Positions 20,726-28,990 of a stretch of DNA of 64,000 bases are shown here, piece after piece. Below the pieces are notes generated by a model that saw only the letters and a list, made by a program, of their open reading frames with translations, ran no database searches and was not told the origin of the DNA. The position numbers were made by a program, and so were the translations under genes. The stretch is from contig NZ_FOFF01000002.1 in NCBI RefSeq assembly GCF_900110755.1, positions 372,001-436,000 of the forward strand. Reading direction: 5' to 3'. The DNA comes from Streptomyces sp. yr375 (GTDB lineage Bacteria > Actinomycetota > Actinomycetes > Streptomycetales > Streptomycetaceae). Position 1 is the first letter of the stretch, and each line of letters opens with the position of its first letter.

Positions 20726-21081
20726 CCCGCACACCGACGACCGACACCACCGTACGACTGCTGCCCGACGGGTTCGCCGACCTCGAACCCTACGTCGCGG
20801 AATGGGCGCGGCCCACACGTCAGGAGCGGTACGCCACCCGGCTGTCCAGGACGCTGCCCGAACTGACCGAGTTCTACGACGCCGTCGCATCGCGCGCCGA
20901 GGAGGCGATCACCCACCTCAACGGTCAGGACGTCAATGAACTGTCCGAGCCGGCGAAGCGACTGCTGCAACTGCTCTACTCGATGATCCTGGTGTCCTAC
21001 GCGGTGAACGTCTTCGAGCAGCCGCGCATCCCGGACTCGGGCGCGGCCTTCTTCGACACCACCGCCGAACCGGCGGTCTGA
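20722..21081 (+). CDS. Small hypothetical protein coupled to the Rieske oxygenase
   Basis: 119 residues starting at ATG 20722, which overlaps the Rieske stop and follows GAGGAGG. No family recognised. It is acidic, probably mostly helical, without a signal peptide or membrane segment; the C-terminal half has SEPAKRLLQLLYSMILVSYAVNVFEQPRIPDSGAAFF. Translational coupling suggests an accessory or small-subunit role for the oxygenase, but it does not look like a classic beta subunit, which is larger (about 170 residues). Confidence 0.72.
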   Translation: MTRTPTTDTTVRLLPDGFADLEPYVAEWARPTRQERYATRLSRTLPELTEFYDAVASRAEEAITHLNGQDVNELSEPAKRLLQLLYSMILVSYAVNVFEQPRIPDSGAAFFDTTAEPAV

Positions 21082-21097
21082 GAGGGGAGGGGATGGC

Positions 21098-21873
21098 ATG
21101 GCGGTGCAGTTGAGCGAAACCGGCGGACGCCGGCCGCGGTGGTGACCGGCGGTGGGTCGGGCATGGGCCGGGCGATCGTCCACCGCCTCGCGCGGGACGG
21201 GTTCGCGGTCGCCGTCCTCGAACTCGACACCTCGGCCGCCGAGACGGTGGCCAAGGAGGTGCGGGCAGGCGGCGGCGAGGCCCTGGCGGTCGGCGGGGTC
21301 GACGTGTCCGACCGCGCACAGGTCGACGAGGGGATGCGGCGCGCCCGGCAGGCGTTCGGTCCGCTGCTGGTGCTGGTCAACAACGCGGGCATCACCGGTT
21401 TCCGCGACTTCGCCGACATCACGGACGAGAAGTGGGACCGGATGATGGCGGTGAACCTCCACGGCCCGTTCCACTGCACCCAGGCCGTACTCCCCGACAT
21501 GGTCGACGCGGGCTGGGGGCGCATCGTCAACATCTCCTCGTCCAGCGCGCAGCGCGGGCAGCCGTACATGGTGCACCACGTGACCTCGAAGGCAGGGCTG
21601 ATCGGCTTCACCAAGGCGCTGGCCCTGGAACTCGGCCCGAAGGGGATCACGGTCAACACCATTCCGCCCGGGTTCATCGACACACCGATGCTGCGCGAAT
21701 CGGAGCGACGCGGGGTGCTCGGCGGCAGTGTCCGGGAACACGCGGCCCTGACGCCCGTACGCCGGGCCGGCCGCTCGGAGGACATCGCCGCCGCGTGCGC
21801 CTTCCTCGTGTCGGACGAGGCCGGGTACGTCACCGGACAGGTCGTCGGCGTGAACGGGGGGCGAAACACCTGA
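21098..21873 (+). pseudogene. Short-chain dehydrogenase/reductase with N-terminal frameshift and Tyr-to-His change
   Basis: ATG 21098 sits behind GGGAGGGG and reads MAVQLSETGGRRPRW then stop, while the SDR proper (VVTGGGSGMGRAIVHRLA onward) is one base out of frame from about 21130 to the stop at 21873. GTG 21139 could rescue translation but leaves almost nothing before the Rossmann strand. Cofactor motif TGGGSGMG and NNAG are intact. The catalytic YxxxK is HVTSK (MVHHVTSKAG), so the tyrosine is histidine (CAC instead of TAC, one base). Both defects argue for loss of function. It lies between the small Rieske-associated gene and PaaX. Confidence 0.7.
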
Positions 21874-21937
21874 TGACGCGCTCCCCGAAGGCCGGCCGAC
21901 CGGTCGTCCGACGCCGGCCGCCGGTAACCTCACGCTG

Positions 21938-22846
21938 ATGACCGTCCAGACACTCGTCGACATCGACCTGCCCCGGACCCAGACCGGCGCGAACCCGCAG
22001 CACCTGATCCTCGGCCTGTTCACCGACTACTGGTTCGGGACCGACGAGCCGCTCCCGTCCGCCGCGCTGGTCGCGCTGCTCGGCGACTTCGGCATCACCC
22101 CGGTGAGCGCCCGCGCGGCCATCGGGCGGCTGGCCCGGCGGGGCGTGCTCGACGTGTCCAAGCAGGGCCGCCGGACGTTCTACGCGATGGCCCCGGACGC
22201 CGCCCGGGCCCTGGAACAGAGCCAGCGCCGCATCGTGGAGTTCGGCACCGGCGACCGGGAGTGGGACGGCCTGTGGACGACCGTGGTCTTCTCCGTCCCC
22301 GACGAACAGCGTGACCTGCGGCACGTACTACGACGCCGGCTGCGCTTCCTCGGGTACGCCGCGGTCCACGACGGCGTCTGGATGTCGCCCCACGCCGACC
22401 ACGAGCAGACCGTCGAACTGCTGGACAGCGTCGGCGTCGGCAGGGCGACGGTGCTGCGCTCCACGGTGACGCACGCGATCGGCCACGGAGACCCGCTGAC
22501 CGCCTGGGACCTGGACGCCATCCGGACCGGCTACGAGGAGTTCGACGCCGAGTACGCCCCCCTGCTGGAACGCGTGACCCGAGGCCATGTCGGATCGGCG
22601 GAGGCCCTGGTCGCGCGCTCGACGGTCAAGGACTTCTGGCGCGAGATCATCAGCACCGACCCCGAACTCCCCGAGAACCTCCTGCCGGACGGCTGGCCCA
22701 ACCCCACCGCGCGATCGGTTTTCGCCCGCATCTACGACTCCCTCGGACCCTTGGCCGAGTTTCGCGTCCGGCAACTGCTCACCGAGCACGCCCCGGCCCT
22801 CGCCGAACGGACCAGCCACCGCACCACGGCGGACATCCCGTCGTGA
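21938..22846 (+). CDS. PaaX-family transcriptional regulator
   Basis: 302 residues, typical PaaX length. N-terminal winged helix (LILGLFTDYWFGTDEPLPSAALVALLGDFGITPVSARAAIGRLARRGVL), central PaaX domain with WDGLWTTVVFSVPDEQRDLRHVLRRRLRFLGYAAVHDGVWMSPH, and a C-terminal domain. PaaX proteins repress aromatic CoA-catabolic genes and respond to acyl-CoA effectors. It lies inside the Rieske/SDR operon, which it probably controls. The ribosome-binding site before ATG 21938 is weak. Confidence 0.9.
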   Translation: MTVQTLVDIDLPRTQTGANPQHLILGLFTDYWFGTDEPLPSAALVALLGDFGITPVSARAAIGRLARRGVLDVSKQGRRTFYAMAPDAARALEQSQRRIVEFGTGDREWDGLWTTVVFSVPDEQRDLRHVLRRRLRFLGYAAVHDGVWMSPHADHEQTVELLDSVGVGRATVLRSTVTHAIGHGDPLTAWDLDAIRTGYEEFDAEYAPLLERVTRGHVGSAEALVARSTVKDFWREIISTDPELPENLLPDGWPNPTARSVFARIYDSLGPLAEFRVRQLLTEHAPALAERTSHRTTADIPS

Positions 22847-22932
22847 CCCCGGGCGCCGCGGTACGGCCCGGCCGCCCGTCCTCTCCCGGTGACCCCTCTC
22901 CGGGGGAGCCCACCCCGTAAGGAGCTGAAGCC

Positions 22933-23691
22933 ATGACGGTCACAGCAGGACGACTCGCCGGCAAGGTCGCCGTCGTCACGGGCGCCGGGTCCGGCATGGG
23001 CCGGGCGGCGGCGCTGCTGTTCGCGCGCGAAGGCGCCCGTGTCGTGTGCGCGGACCGCAGCGGCGCCCAGGACAAGGTCGCTGCGGAGATCGGCGAGGCG
23101 GCCCGCGCCGTACACGCCGACGTGTCGGTCGCCGCCGACGTACAGCACATGGTCGAGGCGGCCGAACGGCACTTCGGCCGCCTCGACGTGCTCTGCAACA
23201 ACGCAGGCTTCGGCGGCCCCCGCAAGCCGATCACCGAGCAGGACGAGAGCACCTTCGACGAAGTCCTGGCGGTGAACCTCAAAGGCGTCTTCCTCGGCAT
23301 GCGGTACGGCATCGCCTCGATGCTGCGCACCGGCGGCGGCTCCGTGGTGAACACCGCCTCCGCCGCGGGCCTCGTCGGATGGAAGGGACACTCCCTGTAC
23401 GCCGCTGCCAAGGGCGGCGTCGTACAGATGACGAAGTGCGCGGCACTCGACCACGCGACGCAGAACGTACGGGTCAACGCCGTGTGTCCCGGTATGACGT
23501 GGACCGGTCTGGCAGGCGCCACGGCGGACACTCCGGAGCCCCCGCCGGACGCGGTGATGAAGGCCCAGCCCATGCACCGCTGGGGCCTGCCCACCGAGTT
23601 GGCCGCCGCCATGCTGTTCCTCGCGAGCGACGAGGCGTCGTTCATCACCGGCGCCGCGCTCCCCGTCGACGGCGGCTACGTCGTTCCCTGA
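22933..23691 (+). CDS. Short-chain dehydrogenase/reductase (classical SDR)
   Basis: 252 residues, complete. Cofactor motif TGAGSGMG (residues 16-23), CADRS at the end of beta-2 (acidic residue favouring NAD), NNAG, catalytic serine in NTASAAG and YAAAK. AAGGAG precedes ATG 22933. Probably oxidises an alcohol intermediate of the oxygenase pathway. Its 3-prime end overlaps the convergent CocE/NonD gene by 16 bp. Confidence 0.9.
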   Translation: MTVTAGRLAGKVAVVTGAGSGMGRAAALLFAREGARVVCADRSGAQDKVAAEIGEAARAVHADVSVAADVQHMVEAAERHFGRLDVLCNNAGFGGPRKPITEQDESTFDEVLAVNLKGVFLGMRYGIASMLRTGGGSVVNTASAAGLVGWKGHSLYAAAKGGVVQMTKCAALDHATQNVRVNAVCPGMTWTGLAGATADTPEPPPDAVMKAQPMHRWGLPTELAAAMLFLASDEASFITGAALPVDGGYVVP

Positions 23692-25487
23692 CCTTCTGCG
23701 GGGGAGCCGACAACCCCCAGGACAAGGCGACTTGGCTGCTCCGGCCCGGTGAGCACGGCGTTGCGGGCGACGACGGCCTTGTCGATGCTCTCCTGGCTGA
23801 TGATCCCGCCGGTGTTGGTGTTGCGGTCGAACCGCGGGAAATTGCTGCTGGAGACGTCGAGCCGGACGCGGTGTCCCTGCCGGAAGACGTTGGCCGTCGC
23901 CGCCATGTCGATGTCGACCTCGTACACCCGTCCGGGCTCCATGAGTTGGGGGTGGCGTAGGGACGTGCGGTAGCGCATGCGGAGGATTCCGTCGCAGAGG
24001 ACTGCGGCCCTTCCGTCCGGGTGGACGTCGATCAGTTTGGCGGTGAAGTCCGTGTCGAGGGCGTCCGAGCGGACGAACAGGGTTGCCCTGACATAGCCGA
24101 TGACCGCGGTGTCCGCCGAGAGCGGCTCGGTCCGGAAGGACACGATGTCCGTACGGCCGTCCAGGGCACGCTGGTCGGTGGGGCCGGTGAATCCCCACGC
24201 GGGCGGGATCTGCGCACCTCCGGTGGTCGGGACCGGGTCGGACGGGACGTACGTGTACTCCCATGCCCGGACGGAGGCCGGCGGGCTCGTGCTCAGGGTG
24301 CCGCTCCGCAGACCGCTCTCGTCGCCCGTATCGCTGTCATCGCCGTCGGCCGCGAGGAAGAACTCGACGGGCCGGGCGTCCGGCGGGGGCCACTCCGCGA
24401 AGTCGCGCCACTCGTCGACGCCCATCACGAACAACCTGACCCGGCTGGGCGGGACTTGGGGCGCTGCGTCGTCCGGTGTCAGCCACCGTCGGAAGTGGCG
24501 GATGTGCTCGCCGGTCAGATCGGTCGCGAACGCGCTCGCGCGAATCCCGAAGTCGTGGTCGCTGAAGCGGCCCGTGAGTGTGGGTTCGTGGTCCCACGGA
24601 CCGACGATCAGCCGGGAACCCTCGCGCGCCTCGGCCGAGCCCGCCGAGGCCCGGTACGACTCGAAGTCGCGCAACTGCTGCGCGATGAACAGGTCGTACC
24701 AGCCCGCCGTCAGGAGCGCCGGCGGGTTCATCTCCGGTATGTCCCGGGAGAAGTCGCGCGCATCCCAGAACGCGCCGTGGTCGGGACGCGCGACGAACTC
24801 GTCGAACGACCCGAGTCCGGCGAGAAGCGGATGCTCGGCGACCGGGGTGTGGTCGCTCAGCGAGAGCACATCGGCGAGCGCGGCGCTCAGCGCCATGACC
24901 CGCGCCATGTCACCGCCCCCTCGGCCGAGGGCGCGCAACTCGTCGTTCAGCGACATCAGCGCGTGCCATGTCGTGACGGCACTCAACGACAGCGCGCCGC
25001 CCGGGTGGTACCAGAGCCCTTCGTAGCAGCGCATGGTGGCCTGCAACGGCGCGATCGCGGCCAGGGCCGGATGACCGCCGGCGGCAGCCGCCCACTGCGC
25101 AATCCCGAGGTAGGACGCGCCGTACATGCCGACCGTGCCGTTCGACCACGGCTGGGCGACGATCCAGTCGATCGCGTCGTATCCGTCGCGCGTGTCGTCC
25201 GCCTGAGGAGTGAACTCGCCCTCCGAGCCGAACGTGCCACGCGCCTCGACCCATACGACCGCGAAGCCCGCGTCCACGAGCGCGGTCGCGTGGGGGACGG
25301 CCGCGCCGGTACCCGCCATGCCGGTCTGCGGTGACGCCGCGCCGTAGGGGGTCCTGACGAGGAGAGCCGGGGCTGTGCCCGTCGAGGGGCGGAACACGAT
25401 CGCGTGGAGCCGCGTCCCGTCCCGCATCGGGACGGTGACCTGGCGCTCGTACATGAACGTGCGCGGAGTCTTCGCCGAGGTGTCCAT
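23676..25487 (-). CDS. CocE/NonD-family alpha/beta hydrolase
   Basis: 603 residues, complete. VTVPMRDGTRLHAIVFRP at the start, WVEARGTFGSEGEF, nucleophile motif GASYLGIAQW, catalytic Asp region AGWYDLFIAQQLRDF, His region GPWDHEP, and a C-terminal jelly roll ending VSSSNFPRFDRNTNTG. It is a paralogue of the hydrolase at 8096-9760. It cleaves ester or amide bonds of an unknown small molecule. It is divergent from the Abhydrolase_10 gene at 25662, with the AT-rich element between them. Confidence 0.9.
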   Translation of the reverse strand: MDTSAKTPRTFMYERQVTVPMRDGTRLHAIVFRPSTGTAPALLVRTPYGAASPQTGMAGTGAAVPHATALVDAGFAVVWVEARGTFGSEGEFTPQADDTRDGYDAIDWIVAQPWSNGTVGMYGASYLGIAQWAAAAGGHPALAAIAPLQATMRCYEGLWYHPGGALSLSAVTTWHALMSLNDELRALGRGGGDMARVMALSAALADVLSLSDHTPVAEHPLLAGLGSFDEFVARPDHGAFWDARDFSRDIPEMNPPALLTAGWYDLFIAQQLRDFESYRASAGSAEAREGSRLIVGPWDHEPTLTGRFSDHDFGIRASAFATDLTGEHIRHFRRWLTPDDAAPQVPPSRVRLFVMGVDEWRDFAEWPPPDARPVEFFLAADGDDSDTGDESGLRSGTLSTSPPASVRAWEYTYVPSDPVPTTGGAQIPPAWGFTGPTDQRALDGRTDIVSFRTEPLSADTAVIGYVRATLFVRSDALDTDFTAKLIDVHPDGRAAVLCDGILRMRYRTSLRHPQLMEPGRVYEVDIDMAATANVFRQGHRVRLDVSSSNFPRFDRNTNTGGIISQESIDKAVVARNAVLTGPEQPSRLVLGVVGSPAEGQGTT

Positions 25488-25536
25488 TGAGCGTCCTTCA
25501 GCAGGGATTCAGTGGGTCGGGCGCGACTCTAGTCGT

Positions 25537-25560
25537 TAAATTTTAGTACTGCTAGATTTT
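25537..25560 (+). promoter_or_regulatory. AT-rich 24-bp element, copy 1
   Basis: TAAATTTT (25537-25544), 8 nt, TAGATTTT (25553-25560). Four such elements occur in the window, all in the same orientation relative to the gene they precede. This copy faces the Abhydrolase_10 gene at 25662 and may also act on the leftward CocE/NonD gene. Confidence 0.6.
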
Positions 25561-25661
25561 GAACTCGCCGGATCCGACACCCGGGGAGAAGCGACCCCCG
25601 GGGCCAACCGGCACCCAGGGAGAGACCGACTTCGTACCCGCAGGTATCCGCTAGGAGCGCC

Positions 25662-26580
25662 ATGGACGTCGTAATCCCCGCCGTTCTTCGACGATCGCCG
25701 CAGAGCGCCACCACACCCTTCGTCCCGCACGGCACCGACACCCCGCCACTCACCGAGTACGACTTCGTGCAGGAGGAGTGGATCGCGACCGGCGAGGAGG
25801 AGGGCCACTCCTACTCCACGACGGTGCTCGTGCGCCGCCCCCGCGATCACGCCCGCTTCAGCGGCACCGTGATCGTCGAGACCCTGCATCTCTTCGGGAT
25901 CGCGCCGATATGGATCTACAGCGGCGCGTACATCATGCGGAGCGGGCACGCCTGGGCGGAGGTCACCTCGCAGCGGACGACGCTCGACATGCACGTCAAG
26001 GCGTCCGACCCGCAGCGCTACGCGTCCCTGCACATCGAGGGACCCGAAACCGGTGACTTCGACGCGAAACTGGACCTCAACGACCGTGCACGCTCAAGGG
26101 CGTTGTGGTCCGAGCTGGAGCGCCGGAACCGGGCGTCCAGCACGATCCTCGCGCAGGTCGGCGCCGCCATCAAGGCGTGCCAGGGTCCCTTCGAGGGCGC
26201 GGGAGTCGCCCACGTCCTCCTCACCGGACACTCGCAGACCGGCAGCGTCGCCACGTACTACATTCGCGACGCCCACCATGTACAACGCCTCGCGGACGGG
26301 TCGTCCGTCTACGACGGCTACTTCCCCTCGGGCTTCCCGTTCGAGCCCTTTCGCGAGGTCGGCGTTCCGGTGGTGCAGATCATGTGCGACGGCGACATCG
26401 CCCAGCCGGACTTCGCCTTCCGTCCCGGCTACGAAGGCCGCCGATACCGCCGTGAGGACAGCGACGAGCCCGGCGACCGGTACCGCCTGTACGAACTCGC
26501 GGGCGTCCCGCACATGGGCTCCCGCCAAGCGCCGTACGACGACCCGGCGTTGTGGAGGCGGACGCACCCGGACGCGGACG
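25662..26580 (+). pseudogene. Abhydrolase_10-type alpha/beta hydrolase, C-terminus deleted
   Basis: About 306 codons of genuine hydrolase from ATG 25662: FSGTVIVETLHLFGIAPIWIYSG, MRSGHAWAEVTSQ, the nucleophile motif GHSQTGSVATYYI, and GVPHMGSRQAPYDDPALWRRTHPD. The paralogue at the right edge continues about 140 residues more after this point (VGDFTFGPKMNSLPHFELF onward); here the reading frame instead enters the antisense of a GH3 gene near 26580. The enzyme has lost its C-terminal part and is probably dead. Upstream is the AT-rich element. Confidence 0.78.
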
Positions 26581-28208
26581 GTCGACTGGCCCTCGCCCGC
26601 CGTGTTGTTGCCGACCCAGCCGGTACGTTCGCCGACCACCGCGACGACCACGTCGGCGTCGGCCACGGCGGCCTCCACGACCGAGGCGTCGAGCGGGTCC
26701 CCGGCGTCGCGCTCGAAGCGGCCCAACTGCGCGAACTCGATCTTGGAGTCCAGTTCGCGCAGTGCGTCGAGCACGGTGGAGGCCTCGGGGTGGAGCTTCC
26801 TGGCCGCGCTCTCGAAGGCGGGATCCATACCGGGCATGCGCGGCTGGAAGATGTCGGTGAACACGAAGGTCGCCGGGTCGATCCCGGGAACCCTGCCCTC
26901 CATGACCGCCCGCATGCCGAGGGGCATCTCGGCGCTCGACACCGACGTATAGGCGCCGAAGTGGATCCGCAGCTCGTCGGCGGCAGGCCCGACCACGACT
27001 ACGCGGCGCTCGCCGGGGGACAGGGGCAGCGTGCCGTCGTTCTGGAGCAGCACCATGGCCCGCGCCGCGATCGCGCAGCGGACCTCCGCGGCCTCCGTGC
27101 GGTCCGGAGGCGCCGCCGCTGCGGGCCGCGGACCGACACCGGGAATCAGGCCGGTCCTGGCCTTCACGGCGAGAACCCAGGCCACGGCCACGTCGACGAC
27201 CCGCTCGTCGAGACGTCCGGCGGCGACCTCGTCCACCAGGTGCGCGTAGTTCGGACTGCCCGGCAGTTCCACGTCCAGCCCGGCGGACAGCGCCTGCACA
27301 GCCGCCTCGCCCTCCGTACGCGCGGTGTGGTGGGCGGTGCGCAGCAGGCTGATCGAGTCGTAGTCGCTGACCACCAGGCCGTCGAACCCGAGCGTGTCAC
27401 GCAGGAACTCGGTGAGCAGCCAGCGGCTCGCGGTCGCGGGGATGCCGTCGATCTCGTTGTACGCGTTCATCATCAACGCCAGACCCGCCTCGGCGATCGA
27501 CCGGCGGAACGGCTCCGCGTACTCGTCGACCAGCGCCCGGCGCCCGAGCTGGGTGACGGCCTGGTTCAGCGCGCCCTCCGAGGCCCCGTACCCCAGGAAG
27601 TGCTTGCCGGTCGCCAGTACGCCGTTCTCCTGCTCCGCTCTCTGCACCCCGCGCACGAACGCGACGGACACCCGCGCGGCCAACTCCGGGTCCTCGCCGT
27701 ACGTTTCGTGCACACGCCCCCAGCGCGGATCGCGGTTGATGTCCATGACCGGCGAGAACAGCAGCTGGACACCGGTGTCCCGCATGTGCGCCGAGGTGAC
27801 CGCCGCCGCCCGCCTGGTCAGTTCCGGGTTCCAGGTCGCCGCCTGCGCCCACGAGGTGGGGAACTGCGAACCGGAGGCGTGCAGAAACCCGTTGATGCCC
27901 TTGTTGTGGACCAGCGCGCCGATCCCGAACGGGGACACCTCGCGTACGACGGTCTGGATCGCCGCCAGTTGCTCGCGCAAGCTGTTGGCGTCGTCACCGA
28001 GAAACCACGCCAGGGAGAGGTGTCCGACACCGTGCGGACGCAACTCCCGGAGGTGCCTCGCGTCGATCACGGCCACCGGCTCGCATCCCGCGACTCTGTG
28101 AACACTTCGGAGGCGATCAACCCGCCGAGCTGTGCCACCTTCTGATTCAACATCAGGCGGGAGACCAGGCTGCGAATGCTGCCGGGACTCGATGCACCAG
28201 TGGCCATG
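26580..28208 (-). pseudogene. Glycoside hydrolase family 3, truncated at the 3-prime end and frameshifted
   Basis: The N-terminus (MATGASSPGSIRSLVSRL from 28208) is out of frame with the main body, which begins near 28076 (RHLRELRPHGVGHLS). The body is a good GH3 barrel: SPVMDINRDPRWGRVHETYGEDPELA, ATGKHFLGYG, nucleophile region GLVVSDYDSISLL, then the sandwich domain through VAVVGERTGWVGNNTAGEGQ. Homology stops at the 26580 junction, removing the rest of the sandwich and the fibronectin-like domain. It lies downstream of the GH2 remnant, the same order as the intact GH2 and GH3 fragment at 46-49 kb. Confidence 0.8.
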
Positions 28209-28308
28209 TCACGTGTCTTTCGTCTGGGCTGGGGCAGGCCGGTTCACGAACGGGGCAGCCTGGACGACGAGTTCGTCGGAGAGCCGCACGACGACCATGA
28301 CGGCGCGG

Positions 28309-28873
28309 CTACTCGACGGTGACGACGACGTCCACCGAGTCACATCCCGGCGCCGTCGCGGTGAGGCGAATCTTGCCGGCCGAGGTGGGGCGCAGCACGG
28401 CCAACGCACGTCCCTCGTAGGTGTGCCGCTCGGTGGTGTCGAACCGCTCCTCGGTCGAGGGGTCGGCGCTGCCGAAGCCGAGCAGGACTCCGGCCCCGGA
28501 GACCTCGACACTCACCGGTCGGTCGGCGGCTGTGTGGCAGGTGCCGTGCGCGTCGGGCGTTGACCCGCGTAGTTCCCGTTGATGAACACGGTGGCGCCCC
28601 GGTACACGCCCTCGAACTCGATGAAGATCCGCTTGCCCCCTACTCCTCGGGAACAGAGAAGGTCTTGCGGTACTCAAAGACCCCACCCGGGAAGTACGCG
28701 CCGGCTCCGCCCTCCATGGTGGCCTGGTCGTTCGGATCGGCCCGCTCCTGCCCGATCAGCGCGTCGTGGGGCAGCGTCCCTGGCCGGCAGGGAACCGTGT
28801 GGCCCGACAACTCGGTGAACGGGTTGACCTTGGGCCGGGCTTCCCAGCCTTCGTTGAAGGATGTGCCGATCAT
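28309..28873 (-). pseudogene. Glycoside hydrolase family 2 remnant with about 600 codons deleted
   Basis: The first 77 residues from ATG 28873 (MIGTSFNEGWEARPKVNPF to FEYRKTFSVPEE) match the GH2 at 46800-49253. A one-base loss creates a TAG right after PEE. Sequence continues out of frame to GNYAGQRP, then jumps directly to DRPVSVEVSGAGVLLGFGSADPSTEERFD, the C-terminal domain. Everything between, including both catalytic glutamates, is gone. Confidence 0.85.
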
Positions 28874-28941
28874 GTGGACTCCGTGAGTTGGCAGGCCTTG
28901 CTCCGGTCTCCTGTCGACTGTACGGAGGCCGGTCCGCCATG

Positions 28942-28965
28942 AAAATCTATCATCTATAAAAGTTT
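28942..28965 (-). promoter_or_regulatory. AT-rich 24-bp element, copy 2
   Basis: On the minus strand AAACTTTT, 8 nt, TAGATTTT, about 70 bp before the GH2 remnant and after the sulfatase stop. It is the homologue of the element before the intact GH2. Confidence 0.6.
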
Positions 28966-28990
28966 GAGGCCAGGTGTGAGGGAGCCGTGG

